A stretch of 64,000 nucleotides of DNA from Artemisia argyi. Taxonomy: Eukaryota; Streptophyta; Magnoliopsida; Asterales; Asteraceae. The notes below the pieces were generated by a model, which was not told the DNA's origin, did no database searches, and saw only the letters and a program-made list of their open reading frames with translations. Location: contig CM060687.1 in NCBI GenBank assembly GCA_030686995.1, positions 173,018,423-173,082,422 on the forward strand. The letters are read 5' to 3'. Shown here in pieces: positions 1 through 10,450 of this stretch. The position numbers and the translations under genes were made by a program. The first letter of the stretch is position 1. Each line of letters starts with the position of its first letter.

Positions 1-424
1 TGTTATATTACTTTATTACACCCGAGAGATGTGAGTATCTAAACACTATTTGTGAGGTGCTAGTGTATGACCTCCGTGCTTGTCTATTGGTCTTTAGTGG
101 AACGATTATTTGTTGTAATTACTTTTATATTAGTGTTAAATGACCCCTAACTTGTCTTTTGAGTAGAATAAAAGCGCATTTGCTTGAGGACAAGCAAATC
201 TCAAGTGTAAGGGTATATGATGAGGCGAAAAATGGTCCGTTTTTAGGGGGTCATTTAAGCCCGAATCCGAATTTATTTGATCAAATATTGCCCTAAATCG
301 TTCCTTTTGTGATTTTAGGTACTTGGAGAGCGAATTCTGGAAAAGAAGCCATTTCGGACGTTTTTGGAGCATAAAAGTGAAGAAAACGGCAAAGTCTCAA
401 TTTTCTATGTTGGGAACAGTACAT

Positions 425-590
425 GAAGGCGTCAAGAGTTGTTCTTGACGGCGTCAAAGTCCCAAGAATAAAATACCGTAGTTGATGACAGCGTCACACA
501 GGGCGTCAGAAGTAGATCAAGGCCGTCCGAGGAAGTATTTGGCGGCGAGATGACGGCGTCACACCCTTGCTCTTGACGCCGTCACCCCTA
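425..590 (+). promoter_or_regulatory. Cluster of GGCGTCA / TGACGCCGTCA sites in the LTR U3
   Basis: Six copies or near-copies of a GGCGTCA half-site lie within 165 bp just upstream of the TATA box. Several form the 11-bp palindrome TGACGGCGTCA or TGACGCCGTCA. The second LTR of this family has a similar cluster at about 40014-40236. TGACG is the core recognised by TGA-type bZIP factors (as-1-like elements), so an enhancer role is inferred from motif and position only. Confidence 0.45.
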
Positions 591-596
591 TTTTCC

Positions 597-604
597 TATA
601 TATA
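597..604 (+). promoter_or_regulatory. TATA box of LTR E
   Basis: TATATATA lies 380 bp into the LTR, just downstream of the GGCGTCA cluster and upstream of a leader-like stretch. The same TATA motif is kept in the reverse-oriented copy near 39999-40006. Confidence 0.5.
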
Positions 605-1566
605 GTTTTCTATTTTTTCACATTAAAAAGAGAGAAGTTTTGGAGAAACCCTAAAGACGATTTTGGTGCAACTTTTACAGGTTTTTCAAGGGTTCCAAAC
701 CCTTGATACCTTGTATTGTAATTGAGATAAGTGTTCTTCTAATTCAATCAATATGTCTATGTGTTGGTTGTCTATATCTTGTTCTTATCTTAATTCTATT
801 ATGCTATGCTAGATCTCTTTTGTGTTTGCTTAGATCTAATGAAACCTAGATATTGATTATGTGTTGATTACTTGTTTATTCTTGTCTTGGATGAATGATT
901 TTATATGTTAGGCTTAAGAAAACTGGCAGATCTCCAAATGGTAACATGCTTGAACGTCTTAAGAAACATGAACCGAGGCGTACTAGGTCTTTATTGGTTT
1001 TATTTAATGCATGAGCCACTGTTTACAATCCCTATAGTTGTGCTGGGTCATGGTGTAGGAGGAGATAAGAGCTCATAGAATTGGGGAGTTATGTATGCCA
1101 CCCCATGAATGGTATTAAGGAATACAATCCGTCATCCATGCAATTATAACAAGTAATTAACGTGTAAAAGATATTTAGGGAGTAGTGAAATCTAAGTAAA
1201 CACATTTTCTCCAATTACTGCTCACAACCTTAGTATAAATTAGTTTATTTTCATTTTTAGTATTTTATTTTGATTGCATCTTATTTTTGGTTAGTTGAAT
1301 AGCAACTAATTCCGCCCTCTCTTCCAAAAACCGATATTTTAATTGCTTTCTAAAAAATATAAAAACACGAAAATAATCATCCCTCACCTTTAGAACTAGT
1401 AATTTAGGCTTTCTAATCCTAGCGACACTATTCCTAAGCTGAACGATCAATCTCCGGGTACTTGTCACTATACTATACTACAACGATCAGGTACACTGCC
1501 TGGTGGGGGTTGTAAGCTTCTCGAGATCCCTCGAGAGGTAAAGCCTGTTGCGATTCCCACGCATCA

Positions 1567-1625
1567 TATACCTTTTCCGCCGTTATAATTTTTGTTACTT
1601 TTAATACACTTTTCGTTTACTTCAG
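1567..1625. other. Host sequence, probable intron end
   Basis: T-rich sequence between LTR E and the exon-like block at 1626. It ends in a pyrimidine-rich tract and TTCAG, the form of a plant 3' splice site. Confidence 0.3.
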
Positions 1626-1718
1626 CATCGAAGTGCACTCTCAATTGAGCGTGAACCAATTGCTGATCCGGAAATCCACATCCAGGCATTGGAAGCTATT
1701 TACTTCAGCATTGTGCAG
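1626..1718 (+). CDS. Possible internal exon of an unidentified host gene
   Basis: A 93-bp block of exactly 31 codons is bounded by a pyrimidine-rich TTCAG acceptor and a CAG|GTAACA donor. In phase 0 it has no stop and reads as ordinary protein (starts HRSALSIEREPIADP, ends YFSIVQ). It does not resemble retroelement proteins known to me. Together with 27742-27923, on the far side of element A, it may be a remnant of one host gene interrupted by that element. I do not recognise the product. A chance open block with fitting splice sites remains possible. Confidence 0.35.
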
Positions 1719-2045
1719 GTAACAGACTCCTTTTATAAATTACATGTTACTAGGTGTGGCAGAATGGGTGGGACGGGTTAAGGATAACTAGCATTTACAT
1801 TCATCTTTTTAAAGTGATAGACTAATTTGGCATAGTAGTGGTCACACTTAAACAGAACCAAAAACAAACATCCTGATCTTTAGAATGGATTAAGGGAACA
1901 GATCAAGTTAATTAATTTGGGTTGATGTATTGAAAGAATTATTTACAAGGTTTTAAAAGTACACTTTCGGTGGCCACAATTGTATGAAAATACTTAAGCT
2001 GATTGGATTTTAAAATTCTTATATATTGATGGAATATACAAAAAC
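1719..2045. other. Unique non-coding sequence left of element A
   Basis: AT-rich, no ORF or repeat seen. It would be intron if the block at 1626-1718 is an exon. It ends at the target-site duplication of element A. Confidence 0.3.
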
Positions 2046-2050
2046 TGTTA
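2046..2050 (+). repeat. Target-site duplication of element A, left copy (TGTTA)
   Basis: TGTTA precedes the 5' LTR and is repeated exactly at 27502-27506 after the 3' LTR. Confidence 0.9.
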
Positions 2051-2392
2051 TGTTGGGAATAGACTTTATTATTTCAAGTGTCGGTCATTGAATTTTGTTA
2101 TAGGTTGCATTATTTAGTTAATACGTTAATTATTTTATATGTTTTATAAAGTTTTATGCTTAGTTTATAGGTTTGGACAAAGTCTAAGGGCTAAGTATGT
2201 AAGATTGTCAAAGTATGGTGAAGCCCTAATCCTTACCTATAAATAGTCTTGTAACACCTCATTTGAGGTGGTTGGTTCTCTAGTGATTTCATCTCTTTCA
2301 TTTCATTCTAAGGGTTCCTTCCACTCTCTCTCTCTACTTACTTTCTCTCTCCAGATCTTTAAGTGATTATGTTGTAAAATGGTGACCTAACA
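2051..2392 (+). repeat. 5' LTR of element A
   Basis: Starts TGTTGGGAATAG and ends GGTGACCTAACA. A TATA box (TATAAATA) is at 2238-2245. By eye about three substitutions separate it from the 3' LTR. A weak initiator-Met primer-binding-like string, TGGTATCAT, follows at 2395-2403. Confidence 0.93.
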
Positions 2393-2503
2393 AGTGGTAT
2401 CATTCGCCAAGGGATAATATAGGTTGATTTAGGTTTGATTTGGTAGAAAAACTAGGTTTTAAAAGTAATTTTTTGTCAAAAAACGGTACTGTTCATCGCC
2501 ACC

Positions 2504-3155
2504 TTGCGAGTTTGGAAGTTTTGAAACATTGCGAGTTAGGAGTAAGACATACCGAGTTTGAACTGGTGTCTATCGAGTTTGGACAAAAACTTAGAGAGTT
2601 AGGATTTTAAATTCTTACCGAGTTAGGAATCTAAAACTATCGAGTTAGGAAATTTAGGTTCTACCGAGTTTGTTCTCAAAATTGGCGAGTTAGCCTGTTT
2701 GCCTTATCGTTTATCGAGTAAGGTTCTTTGTGGCAACCTTTTAAGGGGATATTCTGCTCAAATTTCATCAACTTACCGAGTTTGAATTTGATAAGTTATA
2801 GCTACTTATCGAGTTTGACTACATCTCTGTCCTTACCGAGTTTGAAACATTTGCAAAACATACCGAGTTTGACTTATTCTCAGAACTTACCGAGTTTGAA
2901 ACATGTGCAGAACTTCCGAGTTTGACAACATCTCAAATACATACCGAGTTTGAGTTTGAATTACCGAGTTTGAAACCTACTCTAACATACCGAGTTTGAA
3001 ATCTTTTCTTAACATACCGAGTTTGATAACTTCTCATACTTACCGAGTTAGGCAGTTTCTATTCTTACCGAGCTTGAGTGAATTACAAATATTACCGAGT
3101 TAGAGATTATCAAATCTTACCGAGTTAGACAAACATTAAAACAAACCGAGTTACA
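2504..3155 (+). repeat. Array 1 of CGAGTTTGA motif (TACCGAGTTTGA form) in the gag leader
   Basis: About 24 copies or near-copies of a short motif, usually TACCGAGTTTGA or ACCGAGTTAG, all in the same orientation. They are separated by unrelated AT-rich spacers of about 10-25 bp. This is not a simple tandem repeat: the motif is kept while the spacers vary. A related array (TTATCGAGTTTG form) lies at 20272-20818, ahead of the accessory ORF of the same element. Function is unknown; RNA packaging, translation control or transcription-factor binding are possible. Confidence 0.8.
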
Positions 3156-3661
3156 TCAAGTCTTGCAAATCAACTTAAAATTTCAACCTGTATCTATCTT
3201 TAACGATCAAAGTTTTAACATAATCACATCATCTCATCTTATCAAAAAAAATTTCCTTCTTATCTTTCTCTTCTTAATTTCCAAAAAAAAAAAAAATAAA
3301 ATAAAAAAAAAAAAAAAAAATTGGCGGGAAATTTTGAGTAAAATTTATTTTCTACAGTAGACTATACGTTCAATTTTTACGCAAAATTTAAATTTTGGTA
3401 TAACGTTGAAAATTTTGGCACAAAATTCAAATTTTTAGGCCAAAATTCAAAATTTTTCGGTGAAATTTGGCGGAAAAATTTTTGAAACTCAAATTTTTCT
3501 TGCAACCTTATAATTGCATTTCATAGTGATTTTCAAATTTTGGGAGAGAAAATTTTTTCAAATAATTTTTGGAGGGAAAATCTGAATTCACTATTTCGAC
3601 CTTGCGTGTGACATTTTGCTTGATTTTTTCGATTACATCGCAACAATCAAGGGGGAGAGCA
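3156..3661 (+). other. AT-rich leader between array 1 and gag
   Basis: Non-coding, with A-rich runs at about 3283-3321 and several imperfect repeats of an AAAATTCAAATTTT-like string between 3360 and 3510. Nothing else was recognised. Confidence 0.5.
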
Positions 3662-5713
3662 ATGTCATCAGCAACAGTACCTTCTTCCAACTACCTTCCT
3701 CACCAATATTCTCATCAGCAACAGTCATCAGCAACAGTACCTTCTTCCAACTACCTTCCTCACCAATATTCTTATCAGCAACAGCATCATCAAAAACAAA
3801 GTCATAGCTCCCTCATTCGTCATGTGCTGCTCTTTGGCAATGAATCAAGGCCTCCAATGTTGCTACCAGGAACGTATACTATTTGGAAATGGAGATTTCT
3901 ACAATGGCTCACAGATCGTCCTGCTGCAGATCTCATGCTTAAATCCATTCAAGATGGTCCATACAAAATGATATATCTTGCTGACTCAACAGGGATTATC
4001 AGACTACAAACTGATGAAGATTTGAATGCTACTGAACTTGCTCAGTACGATGCTGACCATCAGGCTGCATGGCTCATGACATTAGCCCTTCCCAATTCAA
4101 TTTACATGAATATGGACTTTCAAGCCAGTGCTTATGAAATGTGGAAATATCTTGAAGCTATGCATCGTACAGAAGAACTTCATCACATCAGAATGAAGCA
4201 AATTCTTGAATCCTGTTTAAGCATGAATCCTCTGAAGACCATTCTCCCTGCTCCACCATCTCCAGTTGTTGACCATGGATCCTTAATTTACACTCCAAAT
4301 GGTCTCTTCTTCAATCCTCCGAATGCACCTGAGCCTTTCTTCATTCCACAGTACCATCCTGCAACACTACATAATAATTTGCAATCTCTTCTGCAAAATC
4401 TAGTGAAGCTTAGTCAAGTATCTTCTAAGAAAGGCAATGGCGATATAACTTCAACTTCTGAATGCTTAAACACAATGAAAGATACTGATGATGAAGAAGA
4501 TCTTATCGGACCAAGCATGGCATTTTTGGCATATACGGAAAATATTGTAGATGTGGAAGATCAAGATTATGATTCAACTCCACTCTTTGATGCTAATTTT
4601 GAATACGATGCCACACTTAGTCAAATAGAAGTTGAAGAGGGTAATCTCAATGCAGTTTTGCAAAGTGTCATGGGAAATATTCCATGTGATGATGAATATG
4701 CAGATTTGGAATCCAATACAGTAGATTTGGAAGCCGATACAACAGATGTGATGTTAATGGCAAGCATGCAGGATCTTCACATGAATGTTCCAAGCCCAGA
4801 GTATGAATCTAATGATTCTGAAGATCCATTTGTGGAACTAAACAAAGGACTGATATTACTAACTAAAAGGTTCTCACAATATAAGAATTCAAAAAGTCAG
4901 ACTTCATCTAACCCCCGAAATCAAGAAGTCAAGCAAGGTGAAAGAGTTGTCGTACAAGGAAGGAATGCTCAAAGGTTTGTCGAGACTGTTGGGAATACTG
5001 CAGATGTCGTTAATATAGGCAATGAGGTTAAAATATTGGAAGATAATTTGGGTGTCATGGATGATACAGACCCTGTATACGGCACAAATGCTTCTGATGA
5101 CTCTAAAGACCCATTTGAGAGAAAGATGACTGAAGCTGAGAAAAGAGCCATCAATTCTACAGAAAAATGTTTAGCACATTTTGAATCAGTTAAGATTCAA
5201 TGCATGATTCTCTTAGATCATTGGTTTCCTTCCTCGAGTACTTTTTCGGCATTCTTCGGAACTGAAATGAACCAAATAACCTTCCAAAGGAAACTCCAAG
5301 AAAACATCGTTCAACTAGAAAAGCTAATTGAACAGGGAAGTGATTGCATGGTAGTATTTAGAGCGCTCAAGACACAGTTCAAATGGTTCGTGACCATCGT
5401 TTTTAAAACTCTCATACACTATAAATATGTAAGCAATGAATGGAGAGAGAATATCACTAGTGTGGAGGTTGAAGATTTTAGAGATCAACTTGTTTCACGA
5501 CTGAGCTGCTTAGAATATGTGCTCAATGAAAGATCACTTCATCTGAGTGTTGTCAAAGAACTGGAGATGCAAAAACGAGGAAGAGAATTAAATGTACAGG
5601 AGAATGGAAGTATAAAGCAGATTCAAGAAGAGCAAGTTCATAAAGATGATTCATTGAAAGCTAATGTGGTTGTCATGGAAAGCAAAGGGACAGTTACCAG
5701 AAGTGCAGGATGA
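3662..5713 (+). CDS. gag: gag-like polyprotein of copia element A, N-terminal part
   Basis: An open frame of about 680 codons. I take the ATG at 3662 because it follows a purine-rich string and begins the serine/glutamine-rich head; an upstream in-frame ATG at 3569 is possible. Residues 1-45 contain a 20-aa unit repeated twice. The segment from RPPMLLPGTYTIW onward through LMTLALPN and YEMWKYLEAMH matches the pattern of the copia gag (UBN2-type) capsid region. The rest is acidic and helical. No CCHC zinc knuckle was seen. The frame ends at a TGA (5711-5713) that looks secondary, since gag-like sequence continues at once in the next frame. Gag would form the cytoplasmic virus-like particle. 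Confidence 0.75.
   Translation: MSSATVPSSNYLPHQYSHQQQSSATVPSSNYLPHQYSYQQQHHQKQSHSSLIRHVLLFGNESRPPMLLPGTYTIWKWRFLQWLTDRPAADLMLKSIQDGPYKMIYLADSTGIIRLQTDEDLNATELAQYDADHQAAWLMTLALPNSIYMNMDFQASAYEMWKYLEAMHRTEELHHIRMKQILESCLSMNPLKTILPAPPSPVVDHGSLIYTPNGLFFNPPNAPEPFFIPQYHPATLHNNLQSLLQNLVKLSQVSSKKGNGDITSTSECLNTMKDTDDEEDLIGPSMAFLAYTENIVDVEDQDYDSTPLFDANFEYDATLSQIEVEEGNLNAVLQSVMGNIPCDDEYADLESNTVDLEADTTDVMLMASMQDLHMNVPSPEYESNDSEDPFVELNKGLILLTKRFSQYKNSKSQTSSNPRNQEVKQGERVVVQGRNAQRFVETVGNTADVVNIGNEVKILEDNLGVMDDTDPVYGTNASDDSKDPFERKMTEAEKRAINSTEKCLAHFESVKIQCMILLDHWFPSSSTFSAFFGTEMNQITFQRKLQENIVQLEKLIEQGSDCMVVFRALKTQFKWFVTIVFKTLIHYKYVSNEWRENITSVEVEDFRDQLVSRLSCLEYVLNERSLHLSVVKELEMQKRGRELNVQENGSIKQIQEEQVHKDDSLKANVVVMESKGTVTRSAG
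3664..3783 (+). repeat. 60-bp tandem duplication in gag
   Basis: Bases 3664-3723 and 3724-3783 are nearly identical (one change seen by eye), encoding SSATVPSSNYLPHQYS twice in frame. Confidence 0.85.
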
Positions 5714-6372
5714 CAACAGCAGATTGGGGAATGATAAAGATGCAGATTGTGCAGAGATCATACCCTTCTATGACACAGAGCCCAACCTTGACAAAGGACA
5801 GATGGATGAGGTAGATTTCATACCCATCTATGACAAAGAACCGAACTTTGACAAAGAGCAAATGGTTGAGGTACAATCTACTGTTGATCATATTATTCCT
5901 GCATGTGAGAAACAACAATCTGAGCAACCTAACTTCAGTAATGAATGAGAGGTTGACCAGGATGTTGTTCAATGTCTTGTATTACATTCTGAGTCTAAGT
6001 CCTTACCTGATAATCCTATTACTGAAACATCATACCAAACTCTTGAGTCTGAAAACCTTCTTCCCAAAAAGACCATTGCCCAGTGTCATAAAGATTTTTC
6101 AAAACTAGAGGCACATTGCATCTCACTTGAACTTCAAATGCAAAACAAATCTATAAATTCGGGCAACAATGGTCAATTTTTGAATGAACAAAGAAAACAT
6201 GTGGATACATTAGTTAAAGAAAATGAGCTTCTAAAAGGTCAAATTCAAGAAAAGGTGTTTGCACATGCTGCATTACAAAACAAATTAAGAAGACTGACTG
6301 GCCAGAGTGTGGATACTAAGTTTGCAAAACCATCAATCTTGGGGAAACAACCTTCTCAAACAAACATAAAAC
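5714..6372 (+). pseudogene. Continuation of gag-pol spacer of element A, broken
   Basis: Coding resemblance passes from frame 2 to frame 3 around 5690-5713, implying a frameshift. It is then crossed by one TGA at 5946-5948. The region is acidic, with two copies of a YDTEPNLDKGQM-like unit, then a coiled-coil-rich stretch (LVKENELLKGQ at about 6210). This kind of spacer lies between gag and the protease in SIRE-like elements. It is interrupted at 6372 by element F and continues in the same frame at 16135. Confidence 0.7.
6368..6372 (+). repeat. Target-site duplication of element F, left copy (AAAAC)
   Basis: AAAAC at 6368-6372 is repeated exactly at 16130-16134. Discounting the element and one copy, the surrounding reading frame of element A is continuous. 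Confidence 0.92.
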
Positions 6373-9300
6373 TGTCACACCCCCAATTTACCTGACTTGC
6401 AGCGGAATGGAATACCTGGGGGTGTCTGTCATAGCACCACAGTTACAGTTACATTGAACGACCTAAAGTGTCGTTTGGAAAATACTGCATTTGATCATTG
6501 AAATAATCCAGAGTTTACAAAATGAGGTCCCCAAAATGTGTTGCATGTTTATGAAAAACAAGTCATACAAGATCAAATGTTTACATAAGTGCATGAAATA
6601 ATGATGAGACGCGTCGACTCCGCGACTCCATGAAGGTCCAAATGCATGTCACATGAGCTACCTTAATAACCTGAAATACATTGCTAAAACGTCAACACGA
6701 ATGTTGGTGAATTCCATAGGTTTGTAAAATGTACTGATGTACGGCCACCACTAGTAAAAGTGCAAGATAAAAATCTCATGAAAATTGTACAATAGCCTTA
6801 AGCTCATGACACCGAAGCTATGACTGATGAAATTCTATGCCCCTCCCGAATGTTCTGCCGAAACATTCAAATGTAAAAGACATGACATGCATCCGCTTAC
6901 TGTTGGTATCCACTACCACGGATGGAGGCGTCACCCTCGATAGATCTATCCACTCACTCTCGCTTAGTACTTGAAATTAACGGTTCATGATGTTACAGGG
7001 GACTTAACACATGGCAAGGTAACTTAAGCTATGTACATGTTTGAATACTTGGGCTCGTACTGAAATAATTGATGCAATGTATTCCCCCCGTGGGATTTGA
7101 AAACAATCAAAAATGTTGAATTGAAAACGGGGCTATGAAAACTCACCTTAACTGATGAAACTGTGATGAAATGAAATGAACCCCAATGAACAATTTGCTG
7201 CCGCAACCCAATATGATGGTACCATGAACATGTAATGAGCTGAAAAACAAGGCGCGCACACTAGCCGCAACCTAATGTGAATGATGAACGATCTACTTTA
7301 GATCATGAAATGATGTTATGAATGTCCATGCACATGTTTCCTATACCACTCTACTCTTTGAAAAACACTTGTGTTATCAAAAATATATAATCCAAGAATT
7401 TGGAAAAATATTGCTATTAGAAAATATAATAAGCTAGTTGCAATATATATACTTATATATATATCGTATGTACCAATGTTTGTGTTGAAATACTCGGGTT
7501 GTAATCTTTGAAATATCGCCTTGAAATGATGAAAACATACTTGTAATAACTAATACTTCATTAGTTATAAATCTTGGTACTTAATATTATGTCTAGCTTA
7601 TAAAAGTACTTCGTAGTTTTTGCGCCAAATTATATTAAAAGCTGTCAATTATAAAAGGGTTTTAGCCGATATTCAAACGAGTATATCTTTGTCGTTACTT
7701 GTCCGTTTTACTTGTTCTTTATGTCCACGGTTTCGTCTTGGTATGTAGTAATATATTTTGGAAAGCTCGGCTCCTCCGGGTTACGTCTAAAGTCTCTTTT
7801 TGTCCAATGAAAAACGTCCAACAGCAAACATTTTCTGAAAAATACTTTTCGTCTACAATCTTGCAAAAATCATAACTCCTTCGTTATAGACTCTTTTTAA
7901 TCCGTTCTTTCGCCTACGGATTCGTTTTTGAAAGTATTTTCTAAAAATTTTGCCAAAGTTTCCTTGGTGTTTACTGATTTTCCAGATTTTTACAAAACGG
8001 GACAGCATGTCTAAAATAGGTTCCAAATCAAGTTTCCAAGGTTAAAAACTAATTTCTACCATCACCAATCCTCTTGTAATCACCACATGACTAATCTAAT
8101 CCTACCATACACCTTCTTAGGGTGCCATGGACTCCTAACCAAGTTATTAGAGCAAGGGGATTCATAACAAAAATGTTAGGGTTTGTATGTTTGTTTTTAG
8201 CCAAAATAAAGTGTGGTATAGCTACTTGTACATGGTTTTTAGCATGATACTTATGAAATACATGTAAAAATAGGATGATCCATGAAAAAATAAAGATGAA
8301 AACTTACTTGACAAAATGAGATGATTATTGGATGATTATGCTTGATGTTCTTGTGTTTTTGTTGCTTGATTCTTGATTAGACTTGTAAAATGAACAACTT
8401 TTGTGTTTTACTTCATGAAAAATGATCACTTGATCAATGAGATTGATTTGGGGTCGTGGGTTTGAGAAGAGAGCAAGAGAAAGATGAACTTTTGATCTTG
8501 ATGAAAAGTGAGATTATGATTATGTGAAAATTAGTAAAGTTAGGTTTTTATGTTTATTAGTTAAATAACTTAGGAAAGTTAATGCAATGGGTTAAAAATG
8601 GGGCACATGGCCGGTTTTATCAAGGGGTGAAGGGGGGTTAGGGTACTTGGTAGTTATTTAGAAATACTTGTATGAAATTGCACTAGTTTGTGTTTTTAGT
8701 TACGATCGGGTACCGGTTTTATTAGAAATAAACGTTCACGAAGTTTACCGGGATGAAATAAAGTTATAATAATGTTAAAAACATATTAAAAATATGTTGG
8801 GTACATTTACTGAGTGATCGGGTGATTATTGTTTAGTTTTCACGAAAACCGTCGTAATATTCATAAGCTTACGTTATAAATAAAATAAATTTCCAAAATA
8901 CTGGGTAACTGAATGTTATAACTTTTATGATGTTAAAATGGATATAAAAATATGTCGGGACCATTGTGGGAAAATTTAGATATATTCGTCGTGTATAAAC
9001 CGGGGGTTAACGTTTACTATAAATACTTATACGTAAAAACGTTAAATGTACTGAATATAGAAATTTGAAAATCCTAAGAGTGGTATAACATGTAAATGAC
9101 CCACTGATGATATGCAGACTATCCCCAGTCCGTATGAAATGTTATTACCGATAATGCATGAATTCGCACCCGAACCAATACGGTTACGCGAATTTGAACA
9201 CCCGTAAACTAAATTTACGATGAAATGTGTAATGCACGTGAATGATGAAATCTTTTCCCGCAATGAATAGTGTTCCATGAATAGTAAAATTTTCTGAATG

Positions 9301-9431
9301 CTTCTCGGAATGTCGAACTGACACCAAAAATGATGAATAGTAAACTGATGAATAGTGTTTTGATGAATAGTGTTTGATGAATAGTGTTTTTCCAAAGTTC
9401 GGGAAATGACCTGAAATGGTGAGTTGTGACA
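6373..9431 (-). repeat. 3' LTR of element F
   Basis: 3059 bp, nearly identical to 13061-16129. No coding sequence; several short ORFs inside are chance. Near its minus-strand start (9245-9395) it has six copies of an ATGAATAGT motif. Confidence 0.93.
9245..9395 (-). repeat. ATGAATAGT motif cluster near the LTR start
   Basis: Six spaced copies of ATGAATAGT followed by G or A; the last three are nearly tandem. The same cluster is in the 5' LTR at about 15950-16075. The LTR of element C starts with a related pair (ACTATTCA twice within its first 80 bp). Confidence 0.7.
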
Positions 9432-9467
9432 GTCTTCCCCCCTAAAAGGAACTTCGTCCCGAAGTTC
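9432..9467 (-). other. Polypurine tract and adjacent hairpin of element F
   Basis: On the minus strand an 8-bp inverted repeat (GAACTTCG, 3-nt loop, CGAAGTTC; 9449-9467) is followed by a purine run with AGGGGGGAAGA ending at the LTR. This is the plus-strand primer position. The same hairpin precedes the 3' LTR of element C at 58470-58488. Confidence 0.75.
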
Positions 9468-9647
9468 AGTTCATGTTGGTCTCTGAGAATGTATTGGTGA
9501 AAAGGTGATGATATTCGAGAATTCTAGCGAACTCTAACGATAGGAATTTGACTCTGATTCAACTGTTTGACCACACGGTCCATGGTTTCTGTTGGTTCTC
9601 TTACAAGGTCTGAGATTGTCATTTGGGATGGATCCCTTCCAATGGAA

Positions 9648-10450
9648 TCATGAGTGACTCATCTGAAAGTCATTTCTGGGGATCTGAAAATGTGAAATAT
9701 GTTCGTGTAATCCTGTTGTTCTCTGACAATGTTCAAGTCTGACGGCCACTATGCCTTCTCTGTCAAAATATAAAGGGTCCAGTGTATAATGGTGTAACTT
9801 TCCAAGTTTTCTGAACGATAACATGCCTTTCCCAGGCAGAACTTTCTGCATAACTCTGTAGAACTTGAAGTTTTAATGGTTTATGACTTATTGAACTTGT
9901 AACTGATTCTTGACTTGTAGAAAATTTCTGGTTATCTCATGAATGCCTACTGAACTAGTGAGTTGAGCTTTTTCCAAGTTTGGCCCATCAATAGATGGTC
10001 TGCGCTTCTTAATGTTTTAAATGTGACACTGGTAATATATACTGCTGAATTATGCCAGAACTCAAGTTTGTATGCTAGTTGGTCGATTCTAAAATGAATC
10101 TTAAATAGTCCAATATGCTAAAGGTTCAACCTTTCTTGTTATCCAATTTGTATCATGCCAATCCAAGGCAATGCTTTTAACTTAGTTTGTTCTCCCACTT
10201 GAATCTGGATGGTTTGTTGTTCAGGATACTCAATCCAAATGATGTGTGTTATGTACCAACCTAACTTCTGCCAATTTCTTGCTGTTGGTGTGATAACTAT
10301 TGTTGTAGATGAATTTGATTTATGTTGAGTGATTAGTCCAACCATTTACAGGGTCAATCACTCATGCTCTGAGCATACCTTCCTATGTTTGAATTGTTCT
10401 CTCGCTTTGACCATCGGTCTGAGGATGATAGTGATGTTTACATCTAAATG
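9648..10450 (-). pseudogene. Degenerate gypsy integrase of element F
   Basis: On the minus strand at about 10395-10447 the reading HHYHPQTDGQSERTIQT is the conserved end of the gypsy integrase core. At 9648-9851 a stretch with VLPGKGMLSFRKLGKL matches the GKRGKL-type motif of the integrase C-terminal region. Between and before them the frame is broken many times. Integrase joins retroelement DNA to the chromosome; this copy cannot encode a working one. The motif set fits a chromovirus, though no chromodomain was recognised. Confidence 0.75.

Larger units (their letters stand above)
1..1566 (+). mobile_element. 3' end of LTR retrotransposon E (internal tail plus 3' LTR)
   Basis: Bases 1-217 are AT-rich non-coding sequence ending in a short inverted repeat (TTGCTTGAGGACAAGCAA) and a purine-biased stretch directly before an LTR. 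That layout is typical of the 3' untranslated tail and polypurine tract of plant gypsy elements. The LTR (218-1566) begins TGATGAGG and ends GCATCA. A related LTR lies in reverse orientation at 39037-40440, which fixes both borders. The 5' part of the element is outside the window, so no target-site duplication can be checked, and lineage is undetermined because no coding sequence is present. Confidence 0.7.
218..1566 (+). repeat. LTR of family E, copy 1 (probable 3' LTR)
   Basis: About 1349 bp with TG...CA ends and short terminal inverted repeats (TGAT...ATCA). It aligns by eye along its whole length with the reverse complement of 39037-40440, with many scattered differences. Orientation is set by a TATA box at 597-604 and by the tail-like sequence on its left. 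Immediate 5-bp flanks (GTATA left, TATAC right) do not match, consistent with this being the 3' LTR of a longer element rather than a solo LTR. Confidence 0.75.

Noticed and set aside
2504..3155. Regularly spaced short repeats resembling a CRISPR array
   Set aside because: Spacer length is irregular, the repeat is only about 10 bp, there are no cas genes and the context is a plant retrotransposon.
7024..7206. 60-codon minus-strand ORF, identical at 13712-13894
   Set aside because: Identity is explained by the two LTRs of element F; no start context or homology.
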